Shown here: piece after piece, positions 27,002 through 36,033 of the stretch
Layout: the number at the start of each line of letters is the position of its first letter
Numbering within the stretch: the stretch's first letter is position 1
Assembly: GCF_029222925.1 (NCBI RefSeq)
Contig: NZ_JARHUI010000005.1
Span: forward strand, 305,508-369,507
Direction of reading: 5' to 3'
DNA length: 64,000 nt
Source: Algoriphagus sp. CAU 1675
GTDB lineage: Bacteria > Bacteroidota > Bacteroidia > Cytophagales > Cyclobacteriaceae
Made by a program: the position numbers and the translations under genes
Notes under the pieces: model-generated
The model's database searches: none
What the model was told of the DNA's origin: nothing
The model's input: the letters and a program-made list of their open reading frames with translations, nothing else

Positions 27002-28747
27002 ATGTACAACATAGAAGAACTCAGAATCAGGCTTTTATCTGAACTGAAGGAAATCGCTGAAGAGTTGGGAGTAAAAAACCACAAATCTCTTAAAAAAGAC
27101 GAACTCGTCTACGCGATTCTAGACCAGCAGGCAATCACCCCAGAGCAAGCCCTGCCCAAGAAAAAGCCATCCGTAACCGAAACTCAGAAACCGGAACCTC
27201 CGAAAGCTGAAGAAAAACCAGCCCCAAAACAGGAAAGTCCTAAGGAAGAGGCGGAATACAAGCCGAAATTTCGACGACAAAACGTAACCGAGTTAAAGGC
27301 TGAACAAGGACCTAAGGAAGAAAAACCAAAGCAAGAACCTGCCAAGAAGGCTGAAGCCGTAACTGAAAAAAAAGAAGAGCGAAAAGCTCCATCTCCGGAA
27401 AAAGTCCATGAGGAGCCAAAGACCTTCAGGCCTCGTAAAAGGATTTTTGAAGAAGTAAATGTGGAGGAAACTTCAAAGGAAGAACCTCCAAAAGCAACGG
27501 ATCAAAAACCAGAGCCTGAGGTAGAATTACCTAGGCGCAAGAATTTTAAATCTCAGGATGAGGTTTTGGCCCCGGCAGCAGAAACCCTACCTGGAGGGGG
27601 AAGAAAGAAACCTTATGTTAGCCCTAGAGAATTTGACGGGGTAATCGAAAATGAAGGTGTTTTGGAAATCATGCAGGAAGGATATGGATTCCTTCGTTCC
27701 TTGGATTACAACTACCTCGCTTCTCCAGATGATATTTATGTTTCTCCAAGCCAAATCAAACTTTTTGGGCTTAAAACAGGAGACCACATCAAAGGGTCTA
27801 TTCGACCTCCTAAAGAAGGTGAAAAATATTTTGCCCTATTAAAACTTGCTACCGTCAACGGAAAAACTACAGATGAAATCCGTGACCGAGTGCCTTTCGA
27901 ATACCTAACTCCACTTTTTCCGGAAGAAAGACTCAATCTTTCAACCAAACCAGACGGGTATTCTACACGAATCCTAGACCTTTTTGCACCAATTGGAAAA
28001 GGCCAAAGAGGAATGATCGTGGCACAGCCAAAAACAGGTAAAACCGTATTGCTTCAGCAGATCGCCAATGCCATCACCCAGAACCATCCTGAGGTTCATT
28101 TGATGATATTGTTGATCGATGAGCGTCCTGAAGAAGTGACTGATATGGCTCGCTCTGTAAAAGCTGAGGTTATTTCCTCCACCTTTGATGAGCAGGCGGA
28201 CAGGCATGTAAAAGTTGCCAATATCGTCTTGGAAAAGGCTAAGAGAATGGTAGAGGTTGGACACGATGTGGTCATCCTATTGGATTCCATTACCCGACTT
28301 GCCAGAGCCCACAACACTGTAGTCCCAAGTTCAGGGAAAATCCTTTCCGGAGGTGTGGACGCCAACGCGCTTCACAAGCCCAAGCGATTCTTTGGTGCAG
28401 CGAGGAATGTTGAAAATGGTGGATCATTGACCATCATCGCTACGGCCCTTGTAGAGACCGGTTCAAAAATGGACGAGGTAATCTTTGAAGAATTCAAAGG
28501 TACAGGTAACATGGAATTGGCTCTTGACAGAAAGCTGGCCAATAGAAGAATTTATCCTTCCATCGATGTATTGAGCTCCGGTACCAGACGAGAGGACCTT
28601 CTCATGGACAAGGAAGAAATGCAGCGCGTGTGGATCCTGAGAAAACTCATGAGCGATATGACTTCACAGGAATCCATGGAATTCCTGCTTCAGCGAATGA
28701 AAGGTACCCGGGACAATGCTGAGTTTTTGATCAGCATGAACGGATAA
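27002..28747 (+). CDS. rho: Transcription termination factor Rho
   Basis: 581 residues, longer than the ~420 of E. coli because of an inserted Lys/Glu/Pro-rich linker (about 55-200) between the N-terminal Rho-N helical domain (residues 1-45) and the cold-shock RNA-binding domain ([20 protein letters not shown] at about 221-240). The ATPase core has the P-loop AQPKTGKT, the Walker [12 protein letters not shown], and the R-loop/secondary RNA-site segments [11 protein letters not shown] and [16 protein letters not shown]. Rho is a hexameric RNA helicase. Extended linkers of this sort are common in Bacteroidota and may be RNA-binding. A strong intrinsic terminator follows. Confidence 0.97.
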   Translation: MYNIEELRIRLLSELKEIAEELGVKNHKSLKKDELVYAILDQQAITPEQALPKKKPSVTETQKPEPPKAEEKPAPKQESPKEEAEYKPKFRRQNVTELKAEQGPKEEKPKQEPAKKAEAVTEKKEERKAPSPEKVHEEPKTFRPRKRIFEEVNVEETSKEEPPKATDQKPEPEVELPRRKNFKSQDEVLAPAAETLPGGGRKKPYVSPREFDGVIENEGVLEIMQEGYGFLRSLDYNYLASPDDIYVSPSQIKLFGLKTGDHIKGSIRPPKEGEKYFALLKLATVNGKTTDEIRDRVPFEYLTPLFPEERLNLSTKPDGYSTRILDLFAPIGKGQRGMIVAQPKTGKTVLLQQIANAITQNHPEVHLMILLIDERPEEVTDMARSVKAEVISSTFDEQADRHVKVANIVLEKAKRMVEVGHDVVILLDSITRLARAHNTVVPSSGKILSGGVDANALHKPKRFFGAARNVENGGSLTIIATALVETGSKMDEVIFEEFKGTGNMELALDRKLANRRIYPSIDVLSSGTRREDLLMDKEEMQRVWILRKLMSDMTSQESMEFLLQRMKGTRDNAEFLISMNG

Positions 28748-28770
28748 TATACGATCAACCTCATTTGTAA

Positions 28771-28803
28771 AACTCCCAATCGATTTGATTGGGAGTTTTT
28801 TTA
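28771..28803 (+). terminator. Intrinsic terminator of rho
   Basis: AACTCCCAATC-GATTT-GATTGGGAGTT followed by a seven-T run, 23 bp after the rho stop. Confidence 0.9.
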
Positions 28804-29143
28804 TACCCCACAAAAAATTTTGAGAGTTACTTTTTGAACGATTTATCTCAATAGAATTTCCATCACTTTTTCCTAAAAATCAGATTATTCCAACAAGGAG
28901 AAGTACCAGGTTTGCTTCTATTGTAAATTTTTCTACTTAACCCTAATCCAAAACCTGTTCCTGAAGAATGCTTTTTTAACCAAAATAGACTCAACTTCTC
29001 CTTCCAAAGGCAAACAAAACTCATTTTAAAATAGTTGTTAACCAGAAAATCAGGAAATGCAGGTCAAACTATTTACTGACTGTGAATCATTTTTTTATTC
29101 CTGATGATCAGAGCACATAATTGAAAAAAATCAAGGATTATTA
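28804..29143. other. AT-rich intergenic region upstream of the secreted beta-repeat protein
   Basis: About 340 bp without a convincing ORF or conserved RNA. It is AT-rich and ends in the promoter at 29144-29173. I see no RNA gene or repeat in it. Confidence 0.5.
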
Positions 29144-29173
29144 TTGTTTTTTCAAAATAAGAGGCTAATTTTG
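29144..29173 (+). promoter_or_regulatory. Bacteroidota-type promoter for the secreted beta-repeat protein
   Basis: TTG (29144-29146), a 19-nt spacer and TAATTTTG (29166-29173) match TTTG-N19-21-TAnnTTTG with one mismatch in the -33. The predicted transcript begins near 29181, so translation from the in-frame ATG at 29176 is unlikely and the ATG at 29227 is supported. Confidence 0.65.
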
Positions 29174-29226
29174 AAATGCAATTTTATTGGTTTGAAATAC
29201 ATTTACTCAGACCTAAAAATTTGGCT

Positions 29227-30969
29227 ATGAAAACTTTTACGAAAATATTTGGCCTTGCTTTTACCTTTCTGCTCCTTGCTTTTGAAGGCTTTGGACAACG
29301 GGTTTATACTTTAAATGGAAGTTGTGCAATTCCCTCACTTACAAACAGTTCATGTTGGAATGTTTCTGGTAGTTGTGGAAGTGGTACAGCTCCAGGCACA
29401 AACCTAGTTGGAACTTCCTCCTGTCCAATCCAAATAAACATAAACCAATCCACGACCATTTCTGGAGATCTTACCCTCGGTGGCTATGTTACCATTAACG
29501 TAACTTCCGGAGCCACTTTGACTGTGACAGGGAAAATTGATGTTGTAAAAGAAACATCAAATAACACCCTCAATTTGAATGGGGGGAATATAAATGGAGG
29601 AAGTTTACTTCTTCCATCTGGAAAATCTACTGCCAAAACCCAATTGGCAATTGATGGAGATGGAAATGGACTTTTGGAAGTTGGCTCTTTAACAGTAAAT
29701 CAGCAAGTAGTATTGGATATACTTGCTGGAGGATCATTATTTGTTTCTGGCCTTACAAAGTATGCCGGAAACAGCTCTCAAATCAATGTTTACGGCAGTT
29801 ATGAAACAAACGGTTTAGAAATTTCCGGGGGTGGAAGAGGTGTTGAATTAAACGCTTTCGGAGATGCGGTTGTGACTATTTCAGGTGATGTAGACATCGT
29901 TGGTGAATCAACGATCACTTTTGGAGGTAACAGTTCTGTTTTGATAGAGGGGGATCTAAGAGTTACTGGTAATTTTGATGAAAATAGTCTAACGGGCGGA
30001 TTGATTCTTACTGAAAACACCTCTGTTACAGTAAGTGGAAATATTGATATTGATGGGAATGCAGCCATTATTATGGAAAATGACGCCGAACTTCTCGCAG
30101 AAGGCAATGTTTATATCAGTGGAAGCGGGGAACTAAACATGTCAGACAGCTCAACTATTATCGTTGAAGGTGGCTGTGGAACTTATGAAGACACTAGTTG
30201 TTTGGGGGGGCTTTTTATTGTTGGAAACGGTGCATTTAACGAATACGACACATCAAAAGCCTATATATGTGGAAAAAAACCTGATCCAAATACTGGTGGA
30301 ACAGAAATTACAACATATTGTGACCCAAATGACCCATCACTAATGCCAGGTGTAAACTGTGCCCTTTATACCAGTTGCAGAATCCTTTCTGTTGAATTTG
30401 TGGACTTCAAGGTATCCTTTGATCAAGAAAATAGAAAAAATTTCCTTGTATTTAGTACCTCGAGTGAAAAAGACAATTCTCACTTTGAAATAGAAAGATC
30501 AACAGATGGGACCAAGACTTTTACCAAATTGGGAGTGATTAATGGTTCCGGCTGGGCTGAATCTTTAACTGAATATCATTTTGAGGATACCGATTTGCCA
30601 GTTGGTGGGGGAAATATATTCTACAGAATTAAGCAATTCGATTTCAATGGCGATTTCATATACTCCAAAATAATAGCCAACCGAATCCCTTCAGTTGGAT
30701 TCACATCCGGGGTCTGGAGAGCCTATCCTAACCCAAGTGTTGGAAATCAGTTGAGACTGGGCCTTTTGAATCCTTCCCAGTACAATGGGGAAAGCATTTC
30801 CGTAAGGGTTATCCATTCCCTTAATATTACCGATACGTTCACGGCTTCGGATTTGGGTCAAATCAACAGTCAACTAGGTTCCTGGATCAATCAAATTCCA
30901 TCTGGATTATTGGTGGTGGAAATAGTTTGGGGAGATAAGATTGACCATATCAAGGTCCTAAAAAGATAA
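29227..30969 (+). CDS. Secreted repetitive beta-structure protein with a T9SS-type C-terminal domain
   Basis: 580 residues from the ATG at 29227. A signal peptide (MKTFTKIFGLAFTFLLLAF, cleavage near GFGQ) is followed by a Gly/Asn/Ser/Thr/Val-rich region of about 330 residues with repeated short strands alternating ISG, VTI and GNxxI turns, the pattern of a right-handed beta-helix or polymorphic-repeat surface protein. Cys residues occur in pairs in the N-terminal part. Residues ~400-500 resemble the FEIERSTDG module found ahead of type IX sorting domains, and the C-terminus begins AYPNPS and ends DHIKVLKR. It is probably secreted by the type IX system and surface attached. No enzymatic motif is visible. 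Confidence 0.75.
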   Translation: MKTFTKIFGLAFTFLLLAFEGFGQRVYTLNGSCAIPSLTNSSCWNVSGSCGSGTAPGTNLVGTSSCPIQININQSTTISGDLTLGGYVTINVTSGATLTVTGKIDVVKETSNNTLNLNGGNINGGSLLLPSGKSTAKTQLAIDGDGNGLLEVGSLTVNQQVVLDILAGGSLFVSGLTKYAGNSSQINVYGSYETNGLEISGGGRGVELNAFGDAVVTISGDVDIVGESTITFGGNSSVLIEGDLRVTGNFDENSLTGGLILTENTSVTVSGNIDIDGNAAIIMENDAELLAEGNVYISGSGELNMSDSSTIIVEGGCGTYEDTSCLGGLFIVGNGAFNEYDTSKAYICGKKPDPNTGGTEITTYCDPNDPSLMPGVNCALYTSCRILSVEFVDFKVSFDQENRKNFLVFSTSSEKDNSHFEIERSTDGTKTFTKLGVINGSGWAESLTEYHFEDTDLPVGGGNIFYRIKQFDFNGDFIYSKIIANRIPSVGFTSGVWRAYPNPSVGNQLRLGLLNPSQYNGESISVRVIHSLNITDTFTASDLGQINSQLGSWINQIPSGLLVVEIVWGDKIDHIKVLKR

Positions 30970-30991
30970 AATCTGCTAATTTTTAAAACTT

Positions 30992-31023
30992 AAGAGGAAT
31001 AAAATTGGGTTTTTATTCCTCTT
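30992..31023. terminator. AT-rich bidirectional terminator
   Basis: AAGAGGAATAAAA (30992-31004) pairs perfectly with TTTTATTCCTCTT (31011-31023) around a 6-nt loop. It lies between the convergent secreted-protein gene and the AsmA-like gene and overlaps the last codons of the latter. Confidence 0.7.
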
Positions 31024-34000
31024 CTTCTTTTCTGGCTGCCGGCATTTTTGCCCGGCCCAATCCGACACTTCCTCTAAGACCGCTAAATGTTGCCTTCCAC
31101 CAGGCATTAAAAATAAAACGCCTTGTATCCCTGATAAAGTAAATGTCAGAGGTAATGGTTTTGTTGAAAAGACCTCTTGGGTTGCTGTTTTTCAACAAAG
31201 TATTGGCTGCAAAAGCAATCAACCCTTTTCTACCTCTGCCTTTTTCAAGGGTTAGGGAATCCAGAATTTCCACTTTCAAATCTTCGTATAAAAAGGTCAT
31301 TTTCCCCCTTACTTCTTCGTCCGTGAGTGTGAAATTCCAATTCGCTTCATTCACTTGTCCTGATTTGACCCCAACAAATACCATTTTACTTAAAGGATCA
31401 TTGATTTCAGTCAAATCAAATGGTCCTAAATGAACCGCTACCTCCATAGGAAAAGGATAGGTATAATAGAAAGTAGAGTTTAACTGAATTTCACCCGTGC
31501 CCATCAAGTAGGCATGGGCATTTAGCTTGCTGGATTGGATTGGGTATTTTTCCTTGGGGTTTTGTAAAATAAATGGTGTTAATTCCGCATCAAGCCGCTC
31601 AAATGATATCGTGCCTGGCAAGACGGACTTTGGGCCAAATTCCTGATACTTTACCGTCCCATTCCTGATTTTTACCTGATCAATAAACAAATCTGAGGAG
31701 AAATTCTGCATAAGAAATTGAGGCATGGGTTTTAAGCCCGTATCGGCTTCTGGCATGCGCTTATCCCTGAAAACTGTGATCACAGGATTTTCAAAAGTGA
31801 GCATTCCTACCTTTAACTTTCCTTCGGAAAAATAGACTTCTGAGTCAATCTGATCCAACACCATCCGATCAATCTCTGCATTGACTACGTCAGTCTGTGA
31901 ACCAATTTTTCTCAAGTATTCATATCTGCCAATCACTGGAGAAAAGCGAATATTTTCCAAAACGACCTTTTTATCCAAATAGCTCACCTTTCCTATTTTG
32001 AGCTTATTCAATCTATCCTTGCTGTATAGTTCATAATCCAAAAGCGACAATGAAAGGTCTTTCTCCAACAAAAATTGGGAGCTAATTGCAGGGGAGGGGT
32101 TCAGGATATCCAAATTTAGATCCGGCAAATCAACATTGACCCCATCGAAATGAAGGAGGGGAATGGACTCGGAATTTTTATTCAGGAAATTAATATTCCC
32201 ATTTTGTAAGAGTATGTCCTCAACACGGATTGAAGAGATAAAACTTCCATTTTGAGCTAATTTCAACTCTCTCTTTCGCGAAGTTTCGTCCTTGATCGAA
32301 TCCATAAAAATATTCAAAACCGGATCCGTTAATCTCAAGCGATGAAGGTTAAGGATACCTGAAGATTGAATGTCCTCCAGTGAATTGTTACTAATTCCAA
32401 ATTCCTTTGCCTTTAGGTCCACAATTGGTTTGCCCGGCTTCCCAATAAAATTCTGTGGAGTAATTTTAAAATCAGTGAATACCGTTTCATCGGTACTATT
32501 ATCCACGATAACATTATTAAAACTTAATACATGAATACTATCGGGAAGTGCAAAGGTGAAATCCTGAAGTGCTAGGCTTATTTCACTAAATAGGCCAGAA
32601 AAATCCTTCTTCGAATTAAAGGTGGAATCCAAATGGAATTCAAAAACATTAACTTCAAACCCCGTTTGCACTGATTGAACTTCCCTTTCCGAAGAAAGAT
32701 AATTCAACTTCAATATGGAACTTAAGGCCTGAATAGTATCAATTGATACTATTTCAAGACTTTTTCTAATAGGTGTTTTGGCTTTAGTTTCCCTTCTCTG
32801 ACGCTCAATTTTCTGATCTATCCCCAGTTCAATTTCACCTCCCTCCAAACTGAATTTTTGAAGATTAAGCTCATTCGAAAAAAGGAATTTTTCAATATCA
32901 GCTCCCTCCATGGAAACCCATGGGAGATTTATATTTAATGTCACCCTACTATTCAGTTGTTCCCCCGGGACCAATTGGAGGTTTTCAATAACTATCCTCT
33001 GTTTTTTGGAATTATAGTTGAAGCCATCCGTAGTTGCTTCATAGGCACCATCTGCCAGACTAAAAGAATACTCATTTAGCTTCAGGTCAATTTCTTCTGA
33101 AAAGAAAGTCTTTTCTTCCCCGCTATCTTTTCCTCTCTGAACCTCAAAGCCTTTAAGGGTAAAAGCAAAATCATCTTCCTGAAAAGAGGTTTCAACATTG
33201 CCGCTAAAGTTTTCATAGGAAAGTTTACCATTTGTAAAACTCAAGGAGTCAATTCGAATGAAAGCAAAATATTGATTCAACAAATCACTGATTTCAGAGG
33301 AGGAAGTCAATTCTGTTCCTTCTTTCTTTACTCTATGAATGGAGAGTCCGATTTCAGGCTTCGTCACTGAAATTTTCCCTATTTCCAAAATCTCATCCCT
33401 AAACGCCGCCTGAACATCAATTCCTTCCGCACGAAAAGCAGGAAGATGCAGATTTAATACCGCTGTTTTTCCATATGCATCCAGTGTTTTTTGAAGTTCA
33501 TTTGGATTTTCAGGACGCACATTTAAGTTGATGATTTCAACAAGTGAGTTTTTTGAGTCAATAATCACCCTATCTGCCAAAAATTCATGGAGATTGTCTT
33601 TCAATTTCAAATGATATTGATCCAGTTGAAGTACCAATTCCTCTGCAAACACAAAGTCACGAATTGCTGTCTTACTATCAGGCAAGACCTTGATGTCTTC
33701 GAGTTCTAGGCTGAATTTTTCAAACCCAACATCATCACTTCTGAGTCCAGAGGAGTTTTTAAATTGAATTTCCCCATTTGCCAAGGAAAGCTTCCCAATA
33801 GAGACTTCATTCAAAAAATCATCAATGAGGTCTCCTATTTTCGAAGTTTCTTCCTGTTCTGCTGGTTTTTTCCCCAATTCGATTATTTCAAGCTTTGGGT
33901 CAGTTATAATCATCTCCCCGGACTCCAGCTTTCCTTCATTATAAAGTTTGCGAAGATCGGTTTCATTCAAGGCCAAAGAGGGCAAAGAAATGGTAAGTAG

Positions 34001-35359
34001 GTTTTTCGGATTTTTACTTTCAATATTCTGCTCGATAGGCCGAATACTGAAATCACTTACCATAAACTCGTCTTTGAAGGTTGAGATGCTGACTTTCTTT
34101 CCCGTTACCAGGTGTATTTCATCTGCTAGATGCAGACTGGCATCGGTGATTTCCATAGCAGCATCTTCTCCGTAAAAAAATTGATTTTCCCTTTTTGACT
34201 CATCTTCTCCCAAATAAAACTTGGTCATCTTGAAATCAAAACTTTCAATATCAATCCTGTTTTTCAGGGAGTCAAAGAAGTCTGAGGAACGAAATTTTCC
34301 TTTTTGGATATCTAGTTCTTTGATTGAAATTGACTTCAATAGACCTTCAATCAGTTCATTCAAATCACCAGTCGTCCCATCTTGTGGGTTTTGCTTAAGT
34401 CGATTTTTTCTCCTGATAAAGAAGTCGGGCATCTTCATAACTACTTCATCAATGCTCACCTCCGAAGTCATAAAAGCATGGTTCAGATCTACATTACCAA
34501 CTCTCAACTCCTCCAATCCAAGTTGGTAATAAGCAGGACTTTCTTTTGAATAATCAGGCTGAAGTAAAAAGCCTTTGATATCAATTTGGTCGTCTAAAGA
34601 GGATATCCTGACGTCTTTTGCCTTGATCGAATGCACCCCATCTGGAAGAGGAAATGAAGCATTTTTAAGATTAAACTCGAATCCTCTGGCATTAAAAGGC
34701 GTTTTCCATTCCTGCTCAGTTGTCAAATCTATGTGCCTGACTATTAATGAGGTATTCTCTGCATGAAGTGAATTAGGACTTAAAAAATTAAGAAAGAACA
34801 AATCCGCATGCGTAATCAATACTTCATTGATCAAAACGCCACTCAGCGGAGATTGTCTAATACTTTTCAACAGTTCATTTTCTAAAAATTTAACCGGAGA
34901 CACTTTCTCCTTCTTGTTTTGGACTCCTGCATTTGAAGGTTTGCCCTTCTCTGGCAAAACTAGTCTTACATCGGGATTATCAAACCTAATCTGGTGAATC
35001 TGAAAAGCCTCATTGGAAAAATCAAACCACAGTCCCCGAAAAGAAACCTCATCCAATGTCAAGTCAAACAACACTTGTTCTTCTTTGGGTAAGTGTCCCT
35101 TTGCTGGCTTCAAAACCAAGCCATCTAAAAAAACTCCTCTTCGAATCAGGGAAAAGTTGATTCGATTAAATTCAAGTTGATAAACTCCGTCTGTGGATTT
35201 CCTAAGCGCATTTCGTGCCCAACTGTTCAACAAGAGGTTAGACCCGAAATAGACGACAAACTCTAAAAACAGAATTCCTAAAATGACAAGCATGACCACA
35301 CGCAGAATTTTCTTGCGAATTGGATGCGCGGAGTGTTTATGCTTTCCTTCAGTAGTCAT
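31013..35359 (-). CDS. Giant AsmA/DUF748-like envelope protein
   Basis: 1448 residues. One membrane helix at about 20-40 (LRVVMLVILGILFLEFVVYF) anchors a very long periplasmic region made of repeated beta-strand units, each with a start such as INLPWVSMEGADIEKF or LHLPAFRAEGIDVQAAF and a VIDNS/IIDSKNS turn; at least five such units recur. The N-terminal LDGLVLKP and C-terminal TSDIYFIRDTRRFIFNAWWKATFSGLR segments resemble AsmA-like and DUF748 proteins, which form grooved beta bridges thought to carry phospholipids between the membranes. The tail is Lys/Glu-rich. It is monocistronic. Assignment to AsmA-like rather than TamB is by overall appearance; function is inferred from the superfamily. 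Confidence 0.72.
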   Translation of the reverse strand: MTTEGKHKHSAHPIRKKILRVVMLVILGILFLEFVVYFGSNLLLNSWARNALRKSTDGVYQLEFNRINFSLIRRGVFLDGLVLKPAKGHLPKEEQVLFDLTLDEVSFRGLWFDFSNEAFQIHQIRFDNPDVRLVLPEKGKPSNAGVQNKKEKVSPVKFLENELLKSIRQSPLSGVLINEVLITHADLFFLNFLSPNSLHAENTSLIVRHIDLTTEQEWKTPFNARGFEFNLKNASFPLPDGVHSIKAKDVRISSLDDQIDIKGFLLQPDYSKESPAYYQLGLEELRVGNVDLNHAFMTSEVSIDEVVMKMPDFFIRRKNRLKQNPQDGTTGDLNELIEGLLKSISIKELDIQKGKFRSSDFFDSLKNRIDIESFDFKMTKFYLGEDESKRENQFFYGEDAAMEITDASLHLADEIHLVTGKKVSISTFKDEFMVSDFSIRPIEQNIESKNPKNLLTISLPSLALNETDLRKLYNEGKLESGEMIITDPKLEIIELGKKPAEQEETSKIGDLIDDFLNEVSIGKLSLANGEIQFKNSSGLRSDDVGFEKFSLELEDIKVLPDSKTAIRDFVFAEELVLQLDQYHLKLKDNLHEFLADRVIIDSKNSLVEIINLNVRPENPNELQKTLDAYGKTAVLNLHLPAFRAEGIDVQAAFRDEILEIGKISVTKPEIGLSIHRVKKEGTELTSSSEISDLLNQYFAFIRIDSLSFTNGKLSYENFSGNVETSFQEDDFAFTLKGFEVQRGKDSGEEKTFFSEEIDLKLNEYSFSLADGAYEATTDGFNYNSKKQRIVIENLQLVPGEQLNSRVTLNINLPWVSMEGADIEKFLFSNELNLQKFSLEGGEIELGIDQKIERQRRETKAKTPIRKSLEIVSIDTIQALSSILKLNYLSSEREVQSVQTGFEVNVFEFHLDSTFNSKKDFSGLFSEISLALQDFTFALPDSIHVLSFNNVIVDNSTDETVFTDFKITPQNFIGKPGKPIVDLKAKEFGISNNSLEDIQSSGILNLHRLRLTDPVLNIFMDSIKDETSRKRELKLAQNGSFISSIRVEDILLQNGNINFLNKNSESIPLLHFDGVNVDLPDLNLDILNPSPAISSQFLLEKDLSLSLLDYELYSKDRLNKLKIGKVSYLDKKVVLENIRFSPVIGRYEYLRKIGSQTDVVNAEIDRMVLDQIDSEVYFSEGKLKVGMLTFENPVITVFRDKRMPEADTGLKPMPQFLMQNFSSDLFIDQVKIRNGTVKYQEFGPKSVLPGTISFERLDAELTPFILQNPKEKYPIQSSKLNAHAYLMGTGEIQLNSTFYYTYPFPMEVAVHLGPFDLTEINDPLSKMVFVGVKSGQVNEANWNFTLTDEEVRGKMTFLYEDLKVEILDSLTLEKGRGRKGLIAFAANTLLKNSNPRGLFNKTITSDIYFIRDTRRFIFNAWWKATFSGLRGSVGLGRAKMPAARKEEEE

Positions 35360-35423
35360 TAGCCGGAGTTTGTACTAAAATAACTAAAAGGAGATGAATT
35401 CAATTTTAAAAAGCCCTAAAAGC
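35360..35423. other. Short intergenic stretch between AsmA-like gene and tRNA-like gene A
   Basis: 64 bp upstream of the AsmA-like start, ending at the terminator of tRNA-like RNA A. No promoter matching the consensus was found for the AsmA-like gene. Confidence 0.4.
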
Positions 35424-35449
35424 AAAAAAGCAACACTTTGTGTTGCTTT
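35424..35449 (-). terminator. Intrinsic terminator of tRNA-like RNA A
   Basis: On the minus strand AAAGCAACAC-AAA-GTGTTGCTTT is followed by TTTG. The stem begins 1 nt after the predicted 3' end of the RNA, so it ends that transcript. Confidence 0.85.
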
Positions 35450-35450
35450 G

Positions 35451-35574
35451 CTGTAGGAGAAGGATTCGAACCTCCACGGGGCAGTTGGGCTATAGTCCGG
35501 TTTGTTCTACGCTTTATCCTGGCCTCCCCACCCCCGAGACAGGAGGGCATGTCTGCCAATTTCAACATCCTACA
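35451..35574 (-). ncRNA. tRNA-like RNA A with a 55-nt structured variable arm
   Basis: 124 nt from the 7-bp acceptor TGTAGGA/TCCTACA plus discriminator G73. Reading 5' to 3': U8-G9; a Leu-like D-arm (TTG, loop AAATTGGCAGA with G18G19, CAT, one mismatch); G26; anticodon stem CCCTC/GGGGG with loop CTGTCTC, which would give anticodon GUC; a 55-nt variable arm; and a canonical T-arm (GGAGG, loop TTCGAAT, CCTTC). CCA is not encoded. The variable arm has a G2-G5/C50-C53 base stem, then G12-G13 paired with C43-C44, an ATAAA bulge (14-18), and a distal hairpin 19-24/36-42 with a bulge at 40. It is not a normal tRNA; tRNA-scan style models would probably reject or mis-type it. Confidence 0.85.
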
Positions 35575-35970
35575 GTATATGTTTTTGGATTATTAGTAAT
35601 CACTAAATACATCCTTTAATTCTTTTTAAAGCGAAAAGGGATTTAGGCTGTTTGGTCCCTCCCCTCGTCGCTTTTGGATCCTTTGCCTTGTGCAAAAGAA
35701 TTTAATAGGTTATGGAGCTTTATATTTCTGATTTTTCAATCAATTGCTCATTTGAATGATCCAAAATTAGTAAAACCCTTTATTTATTAAAATTTTGATA
35801 AATAAATATTCATTTTTTTACACTTTTTTTATCATTAAGCTGATTTGATTGAATATTTATTAAATATTCACTTTGAATTTGATTTCATATTACGGATTTG
35901 TTAATGGGAAATTAGACATGCTTGCCAAATGATATTTGTTTAGATTAATTAAATAGTTGAAAAAGGTAAT
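35575..35970. other. AT-rich spacer between the two tRNA-like genes
   Basis: About 400 bp without an ORF or further RNA that I can recognise. It contains the 5' flank of RNA A, in which no clear TAnnTTTG element was found, and A/T-rich runs up to the terminator of RNA B. Sequence identity between the A and B regions stops a few bases outside the RNAs. Confidence 0.5.
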
Positions 35971-36002
35971 AAAAAAACCATGAAATACATTTTCATGGTT
36001 TT
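35971..36002 (-). terminator. Intrinsic terminator of tRNA-like RNA B
   Basis: The minus-strand stem AAAACCATGAAA ... TTTCATGGTTTT (arms 35991-36002 and 35974-35985) leads into a T-run. It lies 32 nt after the 3' end of RNA B and is unrelated in sequence to the terminator of RNA A, so the two genes are separate units. Confidence 0.85.
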
Positions 36003-36033
36003 AGTCAATTAACAATAAACCCAAAATAACCTG

